Part shown: positions 35,901 to 49,068 of the stretch, one piece after another
Layout: the number at the start of each line of letters is the position of its first letter
How positions within the stretch are numbered: the first letter of the stretch is position 1
Source: Naganishia liquefaciens
Taxonomy: Eukaryota; Basidiomycota; Tremellomycetes; Filobasidiales; Filobasidiaceae
Assembly: GCA_013423385.1 (NCBI GenBank)
Contig: BLZA01000005.1
Coordinates: 824,502 to 888,501, forward strand
Direction: 5' to 3'
Length of the DNA stretch: 64,000 nt
Translations under genes and position numbers: made by a program
The notes under the pieces: generated by a model
Seen by the model: the letters and a program-made list of their open reading frames with translations, nothing else
Databases searched by the model: none
What the model was told of the DNA's origin: nothing

Positions 35901-38338
35901 TCATATATTCTTGTGCCGCTTGTCCCTTCTCCCGAGCTTGCCCCAGATCCACCCGATAACCACAACGGCGAGCTGGCTTCCCAATAGATAAACAAGGGGC
36001 AGCATCCATGCATCTTGCTCTACCGTCTCCAAAATGTGCTCGTCTGTTGTTGTCTGGGTAGTGCGCTTGACGGGTTCTGCGTGGAGCAAAGACAACAGTT
36101 CTTCGACCGACTTTGATTCTTGCGACTGAAAGGGATGAATGATGTGAGCGGGTGCCACATCTCGGATCGCGTGTACTCACCTCGGTTCGGGCGAGATTCT
36201 TACCAAACGCATTCAACTCCGCATTCAGATCCTCTATTGTTTTTCGAAGCATGCTTCGTTCCGTCTCCAATCTTGCGATGCGCGAGGATAACTCGGCCAG
36301 CTGGGCACTGCATGTGGATCACGTCAGCTCATTGATCAAGGGCTACTGGCAGCGTACTCACAGAATTTCCCCGCCATCTTCGTTAATGATATTCCCCCTC
36401 GACTTTCCACGTCCTCCAGCTATCAGCAGATCGACATCTCGCCCTAGAGCAGTGATCGATTCCAGCATACGGGCTTGGGAATGCAGTAATATGTCGTCAA
36501 AGACAGCATTGCCCGTCGGCGATTCATCGCTGCCCGTGTCATCTTCTTCTGCTGGGTTTGCGCCAGATTCCTCCTCTGGCGCATCCCGGACGACGATCTC
36601 TTCTGCCGCCTCGACGGGTACAGGCTGCAAAGCTGGCTTTGGACCTTCGGCTTTTTCAGTGATTGTTCCATCGGATTCGACGGCATCCGGGTCGATGCAG
36701 ACGACTGGCATCCTAGCGCTTAGTGCAACGTCGGCAACGACGTCGAGACGGGCTCACCATATGCAAACTCTCCCTGGATGAAATCCTCCTGCCACTTCCC
36801 GCCAGAGATATACCGCTCATTCCTTAAAAACGCCGTCGGCAGCGGGTTCTTGACTACGCCATGCTCCTTCTCCGCTTCTGTCAGCTGCGCGTACCCTTCC
36901 TCCCCCGGCTCAACGGGCATCAAACACTTTGGTCCGCGCTTCCCGCCATGTCGCGCCGTGCTCTCGTTCTCGACAACGACGAAATCCTTCAACCCCGACG
37001 CCGCGATCCCGTATCCCATGCCGATCCCTTTGATTTTGTTTTGCTTGACTATTCCGCCGTGAATTGTCGTCTCCATGTCGTCGCTCAGCACTGCCGCACC
37101 CAGTCCGATCGCAACTCGCATGAGCGCATTCTCCTCTGCTTCAAGGGTATTGTTGATGACACGTGTGTTGGTGTAATCACCGTCAAAAGGCTCGAGATCC
37201 GCCATGAGGATTCCCGCCATCTGGGAACGTGTCGAGGAAAGAATATAGTTGGAGGAGACGAGCGATCCCGGGGAGCCGTAGATGACGATGGCGGCGTCTG
37301 TGGTATCGACGAATGACTGTTTCACATTCGTAAATCATCGCGCATGTTGGCCAGGCGGGATACTCACATTCCGCACGACGGTACTCCCGCGACAGGCTAT
37401 GCTTAGGCCCGAAGCCAACGGCCTCCCCAGCGGAGAACTCTCCGGATCTTCCCCATCCACATCTACGATCCACTCCTCGCCTGCCGGTCCAATCTTGTTA
37501 TCCTCAATTACGGCACCTTCGCAAGATAGGTTATCGCCTTCCCGCAACTGAATTGCTGTCCAGCCTCTGAAGGAGACATATGATAAGCAAGAGAAACAGA
37601 AATGAAAACACGGGCGTGTTTACCTTGGATCCCGGATTGAGCATCCGCTGACGACTTGTCCTTCGTTGTTCCCGAGCAAGACGAGCGGACTTGGTTCCTG
37701 CATTGAGGGGAGGACTCGCCCAAGGCCGGCTCTGTTGCCGTCGATGATGATATTCTTGAGCGCTATGTGTGCGCACCTTCGACAGTCGCCGCTGAAGAGG
37801 AAGTGCGGCGATCAGCAAAACATACTCGGAAAGGGTTAGAGAAAGGACGCACATGATCGCTGCACCTTCACCGCTGATACCGCGTCGCACACCGCCAAGC
37901 ATTCCCTCGCCGGCCGTCCAGTCCTTTTGTAGCACTATCCTCGCCTTGAGAGCCTCATCGGTCGGGTATCCTTCGGTGGAGATTTCTTGATTTTTGGCGG
38001 TGAAGATGATGGGTGAAGTTATGTCATAGGTCTGGCCTTGACAGAGCTCGATTCGAGTTTCGGGTCCGCCTGAGGAGCTTATGAGTTTGCGACTCGTTGC
38101 GGTCAAGAAAGAACGACGTACCGTCCGAGAGAAGCTTATTGATTCTGCTCTGATCTGCATACCGCAGACATTCTGCCGATGCGCAAATTGAGCCGAACGC
38201 GGCCCCGACGAGACACGCGACGGCGAGATGCCGGTATGCTCGACGCGACCCACGCCCTGAGAGACGTGTCCGTTGCCGACTATCGGCTTTTGAGGTCATG
38301 TCCGTGGTGTGGATCTGGCGGAATGCAGGCAGCGACAT
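35901..38338 (-). CDS. Secreted/membrane beta-helix (pectin lyase-fold) protein
   Basis: About seven exons. Start at 38338 (MSLPAFRQIHTTD) or 38299 (MTSKADSRQRTRLSG); stop near 35901. A basic N-terminus precedes a hydrophobic segment HLAVACLVGAAFGSICASA, a signal peptide or anchor. The next ~400 residues have repeating short strands and turns typical of a right-handed parallel beta-helix: IELCQGQTYDITSPIIFTA, CSIRDPRGWTAIQL, AVIEDNKIGP, SFVDTTDAAIVIYGSPGSLV, TRVINNTLEAEENALMRVAI, GGIVKQNKIKGIGMGYGIAA. An acidic linker, a coiled coil (RIARLETERSMLRKTIEDLN) and a C-terminal TM helix (LPLVYLLGSQLAVVVIGWIW) with a basic tail follow. No pectinase catalytic pattern was recognised, so a carbohydrate-binding or structural role on the secretory/cell-surface side is as likely as an enzyme. 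Confidence 0.75.
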
Positions 38339-39150
38339 GTTTATTCGATGCAGGAAGAATGTGGAATGTGGAATGTTTGTACGTTGGCATTGCAAGCTCA
38401 GGAACGCTCGAGGCGGATCCAAACGCGAACGACCGTACGCGAGTCGGCCGCCGCCGTGCCTGAAGCAAGGTTATCGGCGTCCAAAGCACGATGCGCGCCC
38501 GAGGTGGGTAGAGTCTACAGGTGGGTGGGTATCTTCACCCTGCTGCATAGTGCTTTGGCGCCATGTATACGCGATCGCGTCCAACACCGAGACTTTTTCC
38601 CCTTGCAATATCTCCTCACCTGCGGGCAAGCCTTGAACCCAAAATACCTGAACAGTGATCTGTCTGGCAGCGGGGCCACTCTCATTTGCCCATCCCACGA
38701 ATCTTCATCAGAGTAGACGTCCGCATCGTCTCAAGTCGCGCCATGGCTGAAGACTCGTATTTAGTCCCTCTCCATGAATCCGCACTGAATGTTCAATCAT
38801 TTGTCCTATGGAGCAGCAGCTATGGGCATGAAACTCAACGTGATTATAGCATGAAACATTTGTATGCTTGCCCAACTTGGACACAAGCTTCAATCTTCGT
38901 GCTTCAACATCGTCCACTCGAAGATACGGCTTCTATTCACTTTGTACAGATTGCACCTTCCAGTCAAACTGGTCTTCGCTGTTGCTAACGATAAGAGCCA
39001 GGAACATCCCCTAGACTCGCTGAATCCTGACAGGATCGCTTTCGTCTTCCGGCAGATTTCGCTAGAATCAATCTCTCTACAATGCCAGCGCCCCGTCCTC
39101 CAGTTGGAGAAGAGCTTTCTTCAGGATCAAGAATGTTGTCGATCGACATC
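38339..39150. other. Intergenic region upstream of the beta-helix gene
   Basis: Contains the promoter of the beta-helix gene; only short frames otherwise. Nothing further supported. Confidence 0.4.
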
Positions 39151-39640
39151 TTAGCTCTGCAAGTCGCTGCACGAGAGCGATGAGGCGCGACTATAGTCAC
39201 CCTCGCTGTTTCCGCTATCTGTTTGATGCACAGAACCGTCGTCAACCATTGCTCCCTCTGTCCAGTTGTCAGCGTCCTCATTATGTGTGCTCAGCTTTCC
39301 TGAATCAAAGTTATCCCTTGAGCCATGCGTCAGGGAAGCCTTGCTGGAAGCCATGGAGCGATCACTAGGGAGATGCACGGTATTCTCTGCGGGCCCTGCA
39401 GAGCCTTGAGGCGCTGTCGTTGAGTCTGAGTCAGAGCTTACAGCGGAGGCCCATTGATATAGGAAGTGTACGAGTTCCTTATCGCCTTCCGACAACGAGC
39501 ATACCTTGCTGTCAGCTGTTTCTCCCTCATGGCTCGAACTTGAGGGTGCCGTCTCTGCAATGAGCTCGTTTTCACAAAGTGACAGATGTTGGAGTCCGTG
39601 TGGTGGATCTTCCGTAGGTCTTCTTTCTCGGGCGGCTCTT
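39151..39640 (-). CDS. Small acidic Ser-rich hypothetical protein (partial model)
   Basis: One frame reads through on the minus strand from about 39640: RERRPTEDPPHGLQHLSLCE, NELIAETAPSSSSSHEGETA, then SEGDKELVHFLYQWASAVSS and an acidic Ser/Asp-rich tail ending SSLSCSDLQS. There is no ATG in this stretch before the upstream stop, so a 5' exon must exist if the gene is real. No family recognised. Confidence 0.35.
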
Positions 39641-40534
39641 GTCTATACCAGCTCTCAAGTATCCCTTGTTGAATTGACCCATGTCTTTGAATGAATGATG
39701 TCCCCAATTATTTATCCTAGTCTCGCAGGAAAAGCTGAAGTCGTAACTAATGCATGGGTCGATGTCATGCTCGCAACCTGGTTATAAAGCGTCTGCGACG
39801 ATAAACAAGAAGCATTGAAGGCTCAAACGATCTCTGACGCTCCATTGAGTCGATCCCTGGAGATATCGCTCGAAGCCCAGAGCGTCGTTGGCGAGGTGAG
39901 AAAGCTGTTGAGAGGTCAGTGCGCTCAGGAGATCGACGAGAAAGAAGCTTGTTGCATCCGGCTTCAGTCACTTTCCTCTGTGTTTGAAGCTGTGCTCTTC
40001 AATAGCTTGCTTAATGGTATGCGCATTGGACAAGCAGTATTGGAAATCTCGAGGAGTCCGCCACCCAGCGATCGACTGAGTGTCCTGTGCACCCAGAATG
40101 GCATATCGCAGTCTTGATTTGCTATGTATACAAGTGCAAACTTCCTCGCCAATACCTCGGCTTCTAGCCGTCCCAAACTCGGGCGTGTCGATCAATATGA
40201 CAGATTTAACAGCATGGGGACATGCTCATCGCCCGATCGACAGGCTCGAGGAGTCCACATCTTCTCTACCCTCTAAAACGCATCCGTTTGATAACCTTTG
40301 CCAGCCGACGTGATTCCTTGAACTGGCCCCATTAGGACGACAAAGCGGGGCAGGTGGAGACGACTGCTGACGAATCCCGCGGCTGTCTCGGCTCGGACAT
40401 GTCCTGCGAGTTGATTCCGCGCGATTCCCGTTGCCAGCGTCGACCAGCAGCAGGGGGCATTTAACAAGAGAAGCCAAGGTAGACGGCGCGGCGGGGAAAC
40501 AAGTCTCCATCTTGCGGCCACAATCTCCCCCAAG
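39641..40534. other. Ambiguous region upstream of OYE gene
   Basis: Both strands carry protein-like short frames around 39770-40190 (minus: LANDALGFERYLQGSTQWSV; plus: LQSLSSVFEAVLFNSLLNGM), but neither could be built into a gene. The right end is the promoter of the OYE-type gene. Confidence 0.35.
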
Positions 40535-42361
<1,827 letters not shown>

Positions 42362-42812
42362 GGTCACATTGGGATGAGCATGGCAAATTGTACGGCTTGA
42401 CGATCAAAAAGATTGCAATCACGACTGCGAGAAATTGGTGACTTCCGTTTCGTCGGACCGGATTCCGTCGCCTTGGACCAGGCTTGCTCTCGGTGGAAAC
42501 AGTGGCGTCTCTCAATTCATCAAACCCTTTCTTGAGGATTCGGCTCCTCAATGGAGATTTGGAATAATATCTGCTATGCTCAAGTATCTGCGGCGAGAAA
42601 TCAGGCAGCCAGCGACTCTAGTCTATCAGTCCTTACATGCGAGCCAAGCTGGCGAATGCCCAAATCTGTCTGGAGTTGAATCTTCCGTTTATAACTGTAG
42701 CCTTTACCTTTCGCCACGGTACAACAAAGACAAGTGAGTTACCATTTTTCCATTTTTACAAGTTGAATTTAGATTGAATGTCCTTGCTTGATACCCCTGT
42801 CCTGTTGCTCCG
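42362..42812. other. Convergent intergenic region
   Basis: 451 bp between the stop codons of the OYE-type gene and the ACS transporter. Probably both 3' UTRs; no gene seen. Confidence 0.5.
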
Positions 42813-45522
42813 CTATGGTCGCCACCGGAATTCCGGGTGGTTGTTGCCGAGCAACTCCGGCGAACTCGTCGTCTCAAGGTAGTGATCGTAATCTCCCCTG
42901 TCTCGCTTCTTGTTGTCGACACGCATGAAGAAGAGGAGCAACACACTGGTCACGCCAGGCGATAAGCCAAATTGCACAAGCGGATGAGCCTGACGACCTA
43001 CAGAAGAATGAAGATCGCTCCAGTACAGCCGAGGTTGATTCCGTTTCCTATGCTCCTGTATTAGTACGCTAGGATGCTCTTGCGACTAGAGTGCTCACCA
43101 ATCGGGTAGTTTGGACCGTCACTCGGGAGGTAACTCCAAGTACTGATCAAACCACCGCAATTGCCCAACATGACCACCAATCCGAGAGCACTGTCGGCGA
43201 ATCATCAGCAACGTCATAAAATCCCATACGCCCGAGGAGACTGACCTAGCACGAGCGGTATCGGATGCGACGTTGATCTGCGTCCAAGCCGTCACGACTG
43301 CGGAAAGGAATCTGGCTTTAGTCTCCCGCACGTTCGCCATGTCCAAGTGGCCACTCTACGTACTCGGACCGAAGACGAACGCTCCACAATTGATCAAGAA
43401 GACTCCGGCGTATCGAGGCTGAGGCTTGGTGGTCGCCAAGAAGATGATGTATCTTTTTGACGGGATCTCAGTGCGATGTCTGATAGCTAACAGCACGAGC
43501 ACTCACCCAGCAGCCACAAGAGGAGTCGCGGCAACCAGGAAGATTCCACGTCTTCGCAGCCGACTGGCCATGTATGGAACCTATGAGCAGATAGTCAGCG
43601 TGGCCGTCGGCATCCGAGGACAAGTGAACATACTCCGAGAACGAAACATGCTCCAACGATATAGGCTGGCACGGTCAAGAGCTGCTGCTGCACAGTCGTT
43701 CGGCCAGGGTAGATTCCCTAGAGAAGGATATCTGTCAACTCGGAGGTTTGAATGGCAACATGTCTTTGACTCACTCTGATGATGGTCTGAAAAGGTTGAA
43801 AATAAGACGAGGTTTAGCAACATGGCGGAAGCGTCGGAAGCTAACCTACAGGAGTGAAGAACGCAACACCCCTGGAAACGAAGCCAGCCAACGTCAGCGA
43901 CGAGCAACCGCATGTGCGCATCAATACGACATACTGCACTGTAACATTGTTGAACCCGAAAATGAACGCAAGAATGATGGTCGAAGGTGCAGAAATTCCC
44001 TGCTTGACTCGCTTCCAGCTAAACTTCTCGATGGCGACCGTTGCTCCAACGTTTTCGCTTCGGACACGCAGTTCCGCCAGCTCTGTATACCACGTCGGAT
44101 GTTAGTTGCCTGATGAATGGTGGACCAAAGGAATTGGTGAAAGGGCTCACGCTTTTCCTCTGGAGAGAGCCAACGTGCGGTCTCTGGCCGATCGGTAAGA
44201 AGGATGTAGCTGAGGAAAAAGCCTCCAGTCAGCCTTGACATGGCCGGCGTTACGTTGAATGCTCAACTCACGCAGCAATACCGATAACGGTGGTGATGAT
44301 GCCTGGACGCAGTCAGAGCGATAAGCGAGCTGCTGCTGAAAGTAGTCACAACGTCGGACTTGCCTTCGATCAAGAAAATCAATCGCCACTGGGTCAGCCA
44401 TCCAATGTTGTCAATCGTCAGAATCCCAGATGCGAGGAGACCGCCAAATGCTGCAGGGGAAAGACGAGATATCAGGACGTTTTCGTACATCGAGTTGAAT
44501 GAGAGTCGTACCTCCTGCCAATGGGGAACAAACGAGGTAGAGAGCGAGACGGAACGCTATTAAATCGAGGGAAGTCAGGAATTACAAATATTTGGATCTT
44601 GCACAAGCGCTCCTTACCGAGTTCATCCTTTGTGTACCATCGGCCCAAGTAGTATGCAATACCTGCGTGGGCATCTTTCGTGAGCGCTTTGCCGAGTCAT
44701 CCGGGCACGAGGAAAGCGTACCAGGCAACATTCCCGCCTCAGCCGCACTGCAGGTCTCGAGCGTCAGCAAACTTTGTCATTCACCGCGATCAGCAGTCTC
44801 CAACGTACCCAAGCAAAAATCGCACGGCCAACGAAGCGCCAAAGTTTTTGACAAAGGCCATTGCGATACTGAGTACACCAAAGATGATCGTGTAGAGCGG
44901 GATAGCTTTTCCGGGGCCGAACCATTTCGTAAAGAGGTTGGCGGGAAGTTCAAAAACTGGAGTTGACTTGGTTAGATGGGGAGGAGGAAGCGCAGGGAAA
45001 TGCGATAGTGCATACCAATGTAGCTAACATAGAAGACTAGCGATAATGTTAGGACGAAGGTGTCGGGAATATAGTAGACGAGGATACTTACTACTGAGCA
45101 GCGTGTTGTAGTCATATCCCACTAATTTCAGATCCTTTTCGATGCCGGCTCTGAGGAGCCTAGTCAGACGCGCTGGCGTGGCATTCGAATGGATCATTGA
45201 CTTACAGACGAGCATTACCGCTGTAGCACGAAAAAGAGGTCAGCGCTGAACAGACATGGTCTTTGCCTTTGACGTACATGTTGGTCCGGTCAATGAACGC
45301 AAACAGGTAGCAAAGCGCGACGATCGGCACATTATGGATATCCATCTTTCTCGCGAGCCGTTTGGAAGCCTGTAAATCATACGCGAGGGCCTGCGGCGAA
45401 GGGGCTGCATCTTGAAGGGAGGATGTGATGTCCGCCTTTTCGTTGGTCCGGACATGCTCGAGCGACTCAACAGTCGGTTTGGCCTCGGTGTCGGCGTAGG
45501 CGGGTGCGGGAGCGGTGGCCAT
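42813..45522 (-). CDS. MFS transporter, ACS (allantoate/nicotinate permease-like) family
   Basis: Start ATG at 45522-45520 (MATAPAPAYADTEAKPTVE), stop TAG at 42815-42813. It has more than ten exons, including one of 15 nt at 45206-45220. Spliced, the N-terminus reads RKMDIHNVPIVALCYLFAFI-DRTNIGNARLAGIEKDLKLV then YDYNTLLSIFYVSYIVFELP and ANLFTKWFGPGKAIPLYTII, the classic TM1-TM3 signature of fungal Dal5/Tna1-type ACS carriers. Later pieces include WRLIFLIEG, LSDRPETARWLSPEEKRE, FNNVTVQYVV and the tail LLFFMRVDNKKRDRGDYDHY. A 12-TM plasma-membrane symporter for small organic anions or vitamins is likely; the substrate cannot be read from sequence. Exons in the middle are harder to place. Confidence 0.85.
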
Positions 45523-46425
45523 GATGGGATCAGTGGTCTATATTTTGTCGCGCTGCAACGTGGCTGAACAAGAGATCGCAAGATGCGAGCACCCTGAATC
45601 TAATATTTCATCTTATCTATACTTGTATGCGGAGAATAATGTCAGTCAGCGACGATGGGCCTCGATGGGTGCAGTACAGATCGCCAGTCAAACAGGTGAA
45701 AAGCTTTCGCCAGCCATTCTCGGGCGAAAAGAACTGAATCAATGCTCGTGCTCTGACCGTTCCGCCCGAACTCGCTGCGCCCACGCCGCGCATCCCGCCA
45801 GCGGTAAATTCAGCTTTCTCCATGTCTCGAAATGACCATGCTCGGGCTTGGCAAACGCGGGGAACACTCAGCATTTCGGCATTGTTGATTGGCTTGTTGG
45901 CTGGGAATCCACGCGGAGCCGCGGAGGCCCGAAGCCGCAAAGAACAGAGGACGGACAGCCGGTGGGGAACCACGGAGAAAAGGCGTCCTCCCTCAAGTAC
46001 CAAGCAGGTACAGCTTGTCGCGGGCGCCGGGTGACCGCTACAGCTGCCTGAATCTGCAAGCTTTGTTTCTCGCGGCGGAAACTGAGGAGGTTTACATCGC
46101 GCCCCAGACTCGATACCCACGGCTAATTTTCTCATTTGGGCGTACAGTACTCGTACAGCAACAACACATTCAGCTAGACTCGCAGTACTTCCCGTCAGCA
46201 CCCCATAATGCGACTGCTAGACCCTGAAGCCATGGATCATCTCTTTGCCAGCCTCGTGGCCATACGGATTGTCACAGCAGAATCAAAGCCGATAGTAGCC
46301 GTCGGGATTGCCGTTGTTGCCTATCGCGTGTCTTGTATATGTACGAGGACGGGTGGAGGTGGACGCAAAGATGTAACATAGAAGAGTGACGTGTGCGCAA
46401 TAATTCGTAACGGCTGCTGACCATG
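45523..46425. other. Intergenic region
   Basis: Holds the promoter of the ACS transporter (left) and the 3' flank of the BAR-domain gene (right). Overlapping frames on both strands show no conserved features. Confidence 0.4.
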
Positions 46426-48485
46426 CTATATCTCGATTGACGCAGACTTATCCAGCTTCCGCGCCTTGTCGCCGCCCATGATCTCGAGCTCATGCTCCAA
46501 GGATGGACTAGGCGGCGCGGTCGGTATCTTGCGCGCCTCCTCCGAGTCAGGCTGAATGTTCGTGGAGCTCGGGCGAGAGGGATCTTCTGATATCGGGGGT
46601 AGACTCGACTCTGGCCCGTCGCCTTGTCCGGGCGGCGCAGGGTGTTCCGTCAATGTCGCTGACGCATTGGTCACGAGGGTTAGATCCTGCGGATTGGAAT
46701 CCTCCTTACTCGCCGCCACGTCAAAGGTGTCAAAGATCATTGGCGTCTCGTTTTCGGACACCAACAGAGCCGCTTCGTCGCCTTCGTCCCCGGACTGCTT
46801 GTCGTGAGAGCCTTCATCCTCGATTACACTCAACTCCCTCTGATCCGTTGTCGACGCCCTCTTGATATTACCGGAAGACGCGCGGCGCGGATTCGGTAGA
46901 GGCGCATGTATGCTCCGGCGGGTCTCGTTTGCCGATTCACGTCGGCTCCCGTTCGACCGTTTTGGGCTTTTCGATATCTCTCGGCCCATCAGCGCCTGTT
47001 GTTCGCGCAGCCTTCTTGCCGAATCTGTGGTGGCTGCGTCGAGATCTTGGCGCTCAAGGACTTCGCCGTACGTGTCTGCGGTGCTCGCGAGGGACTGCTG
47101 GGACATTTGCCTGGCGTGCCGTGTGGGCATCCGTGGAGCCGTTCTCTTGGCCGTGACAAGATTCTCGGTAGACGGCTGGAACAATCGTCCAAAGAAACTG
47201 CGACGTTTAGTGTTGTTGGCGTTCGAGGTGTTACCGGATTCAGCTTGTGACCTTTCAGCTTCGCCGGCATGTTTCTCTTGGGGGGTGGGAGTCACAACAC
47301 GGTCAGGTGTGCGAGACAACCCAGGATGAGGCGATTTGGGCGTCGACATTAGGTTTAGGCTGTTAAGCGTTTGTCATTTTCATCTGTGCGATGCTCAAAA
47401 CGCAGCGGCTTACGGTGAAAGTACGCTGAAAATTGTGCCATCTTCCAATCCTACATCACTCGCAACGAGATCAGGTTTGGCATCCAGCAAAGGCCGAAGT
47501 GACGGATCCGTCGATTTAGCTAATGAAAAATCGTCATAAGGAAGCGCGCACCTGGAAGCCCATAGAACATGTCGACCTACCAGAGATCTTGTCGTGCACG
47601 TTCATCTTTTCGCGCTCTACCAGTGCTATACGATCCAGTACACTATTCCACAACTCGTCCTCAGCATCCATGACCTCGTGATGGTATGAGCTTTTTAGAC
47701 GATCCAAATCGTCCACAAGACTTTGCAGCGTAGATAGCGCCGATCGGAAGGCTTGGAGGTCTGCGCGTTTCAAACAACGACATAAGTCCAAGGTGAATAT
47801 TCTTATGCGGTAGTCGCACCTCGCTTCCGACGACGACCGTGCGACATGTTGTCATGCTCAGTCCTGCGAATCATGTGAGATTTCTCCTGACATGCTTTTT
47901 CATAGGCCGCTTGCCGGTCCTGCGAAATGCGAAATTGTTACTCTAGCCAACACGGATCCGGGTGTCTGCTTGACGTTGACGCTTTCGACATACAGTAACA
48001 GATGCCCGGTAATTGTCAAGCAAGTCAAGTAGTGGTGCTTCGAATTCGCGAAAGAATGTGTCCGCCTGACAGGAAGAGTATCAGAACAGCCCTCGTCGGC
48101 TCATGTCAATAGCTCACCATCAACTGATCTTGATTTCCAATCAAATGTTCCAGCCCACTTGCCCCGAGAATGCCTGCATTGGCCGTGTCACACCCTTTCA
48201 CCCTCGAGCAAGCTTCCAGCGCAGAAGCAAACGCCGACGTCGCCTTGGATAGATTCAATAGACATTGACGGTAATGTTTTGCTTGTGCCATTAGTTCCGT
48301 TAGTGCGCCAATGCTGCATCTAAGGTCAGCACGCGTGATAAGCAGATGAGGAGGATGAGAAAAGTCGATCCTTGAGCCCGTCGTCGTTGCCGAGAGCTTT
48401 CCGAGCCATGGAGGTCAGGTTAAATGGGAATTGGTAGGCTGTCGACTCACTGTTGGGGAAGGAGGTCGTCGAGAGGGATCGCCCC
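46426..48485 (-). CDS. BAR-domain protein, Ivy1-like
   Basis: Stop at 46426-46428. Well-supported exons, minus strand from 5' to 3', read SIGALTELMAQAKHYRQCLL, LSKATSAFASALEACSRVKG, ADTFFREFEAPLLDLLDNYR, DRQAAYEKACQEKSHMIRR, DLQAFRSALSTLQSLVDDLD, RLKSSYHHEVMDAEDELWNS. These long amphipathic helices are typical of BAR-type membrane-curving dimers, and the pattern resembles fungal Ivy1 (vacuole/endosome). A 300-residue disordered tail follows (MSTPKSPHPGLSRTPDRVVT to DKARKLDKSASIEI). The likely first exon (MGRSLSTTSFPNSESTAYQF then PFNLTSMARKALGNDDGLK, from 48490) does not meet the next at a normal GT donor, so the start is unsettled. Confidence 0.65.
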
Positions 48486-48493
48486 ATTGTGAT

Positions 48494-49068
48494 GAGCCGG
48501 TAGACTTTATCGAATCAATTCGCGGTCGGACGGCAGCCATTTCCTTGTTCACTGTGAATGGAGACGTGGCTTATGAGTGTGTCGGTGTCTGAACATAGAT
48601 CGCTACGAGGTTACAACTCTGCAAATCGCTACAGGATGTGCCAATTGCGAGCCGCAACCGACCTGAAACATCTCCTTTCGACGCGATCGAAGCCACAAGG
48701 TAAACAAAGCACCCACCCTGCGTCGACTCCGTCGCGGTGGCAAGTGGACTGTGGGCCGACCGATGGCTTTTCACTTGGATGGTCATCCAGCTATTCGTTT
48801 CTCCGCAAGAAATTGTGGCATTCCGGGCATGTGAGGGATCCAAGATCAGGTTCACCTCAACTGATAAGGAAACTTCCGTTTATTGTCGCAACCCCGCGAA
48901 TTGAGACGCGAATGCTTTACCGTCTTGATGAGATAGCGTCGCCGCTCGACTGAAGCTGGAGCTGATTGGGATACTGCAGACCTCGCGCAAGGCGGCAGAT
49001 GGTTCTCGCGAATCTTTGACGTAAATCTCTCGCTTGAGAACAAATCCGCGAGGGACACTGTCGAAGCT
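48494..49068. other. Intergenic region
   Basis: Promoter side of the BAR gene and 3' side of the SMG6-like gene. No coding pattern seen. Confidence 0.4.

Noticed and set aside
38686-38988. 100-codon plus-strand frame
   Set aside because: No conserved pattern, start context or neighbouring exons; probably a chance frame.
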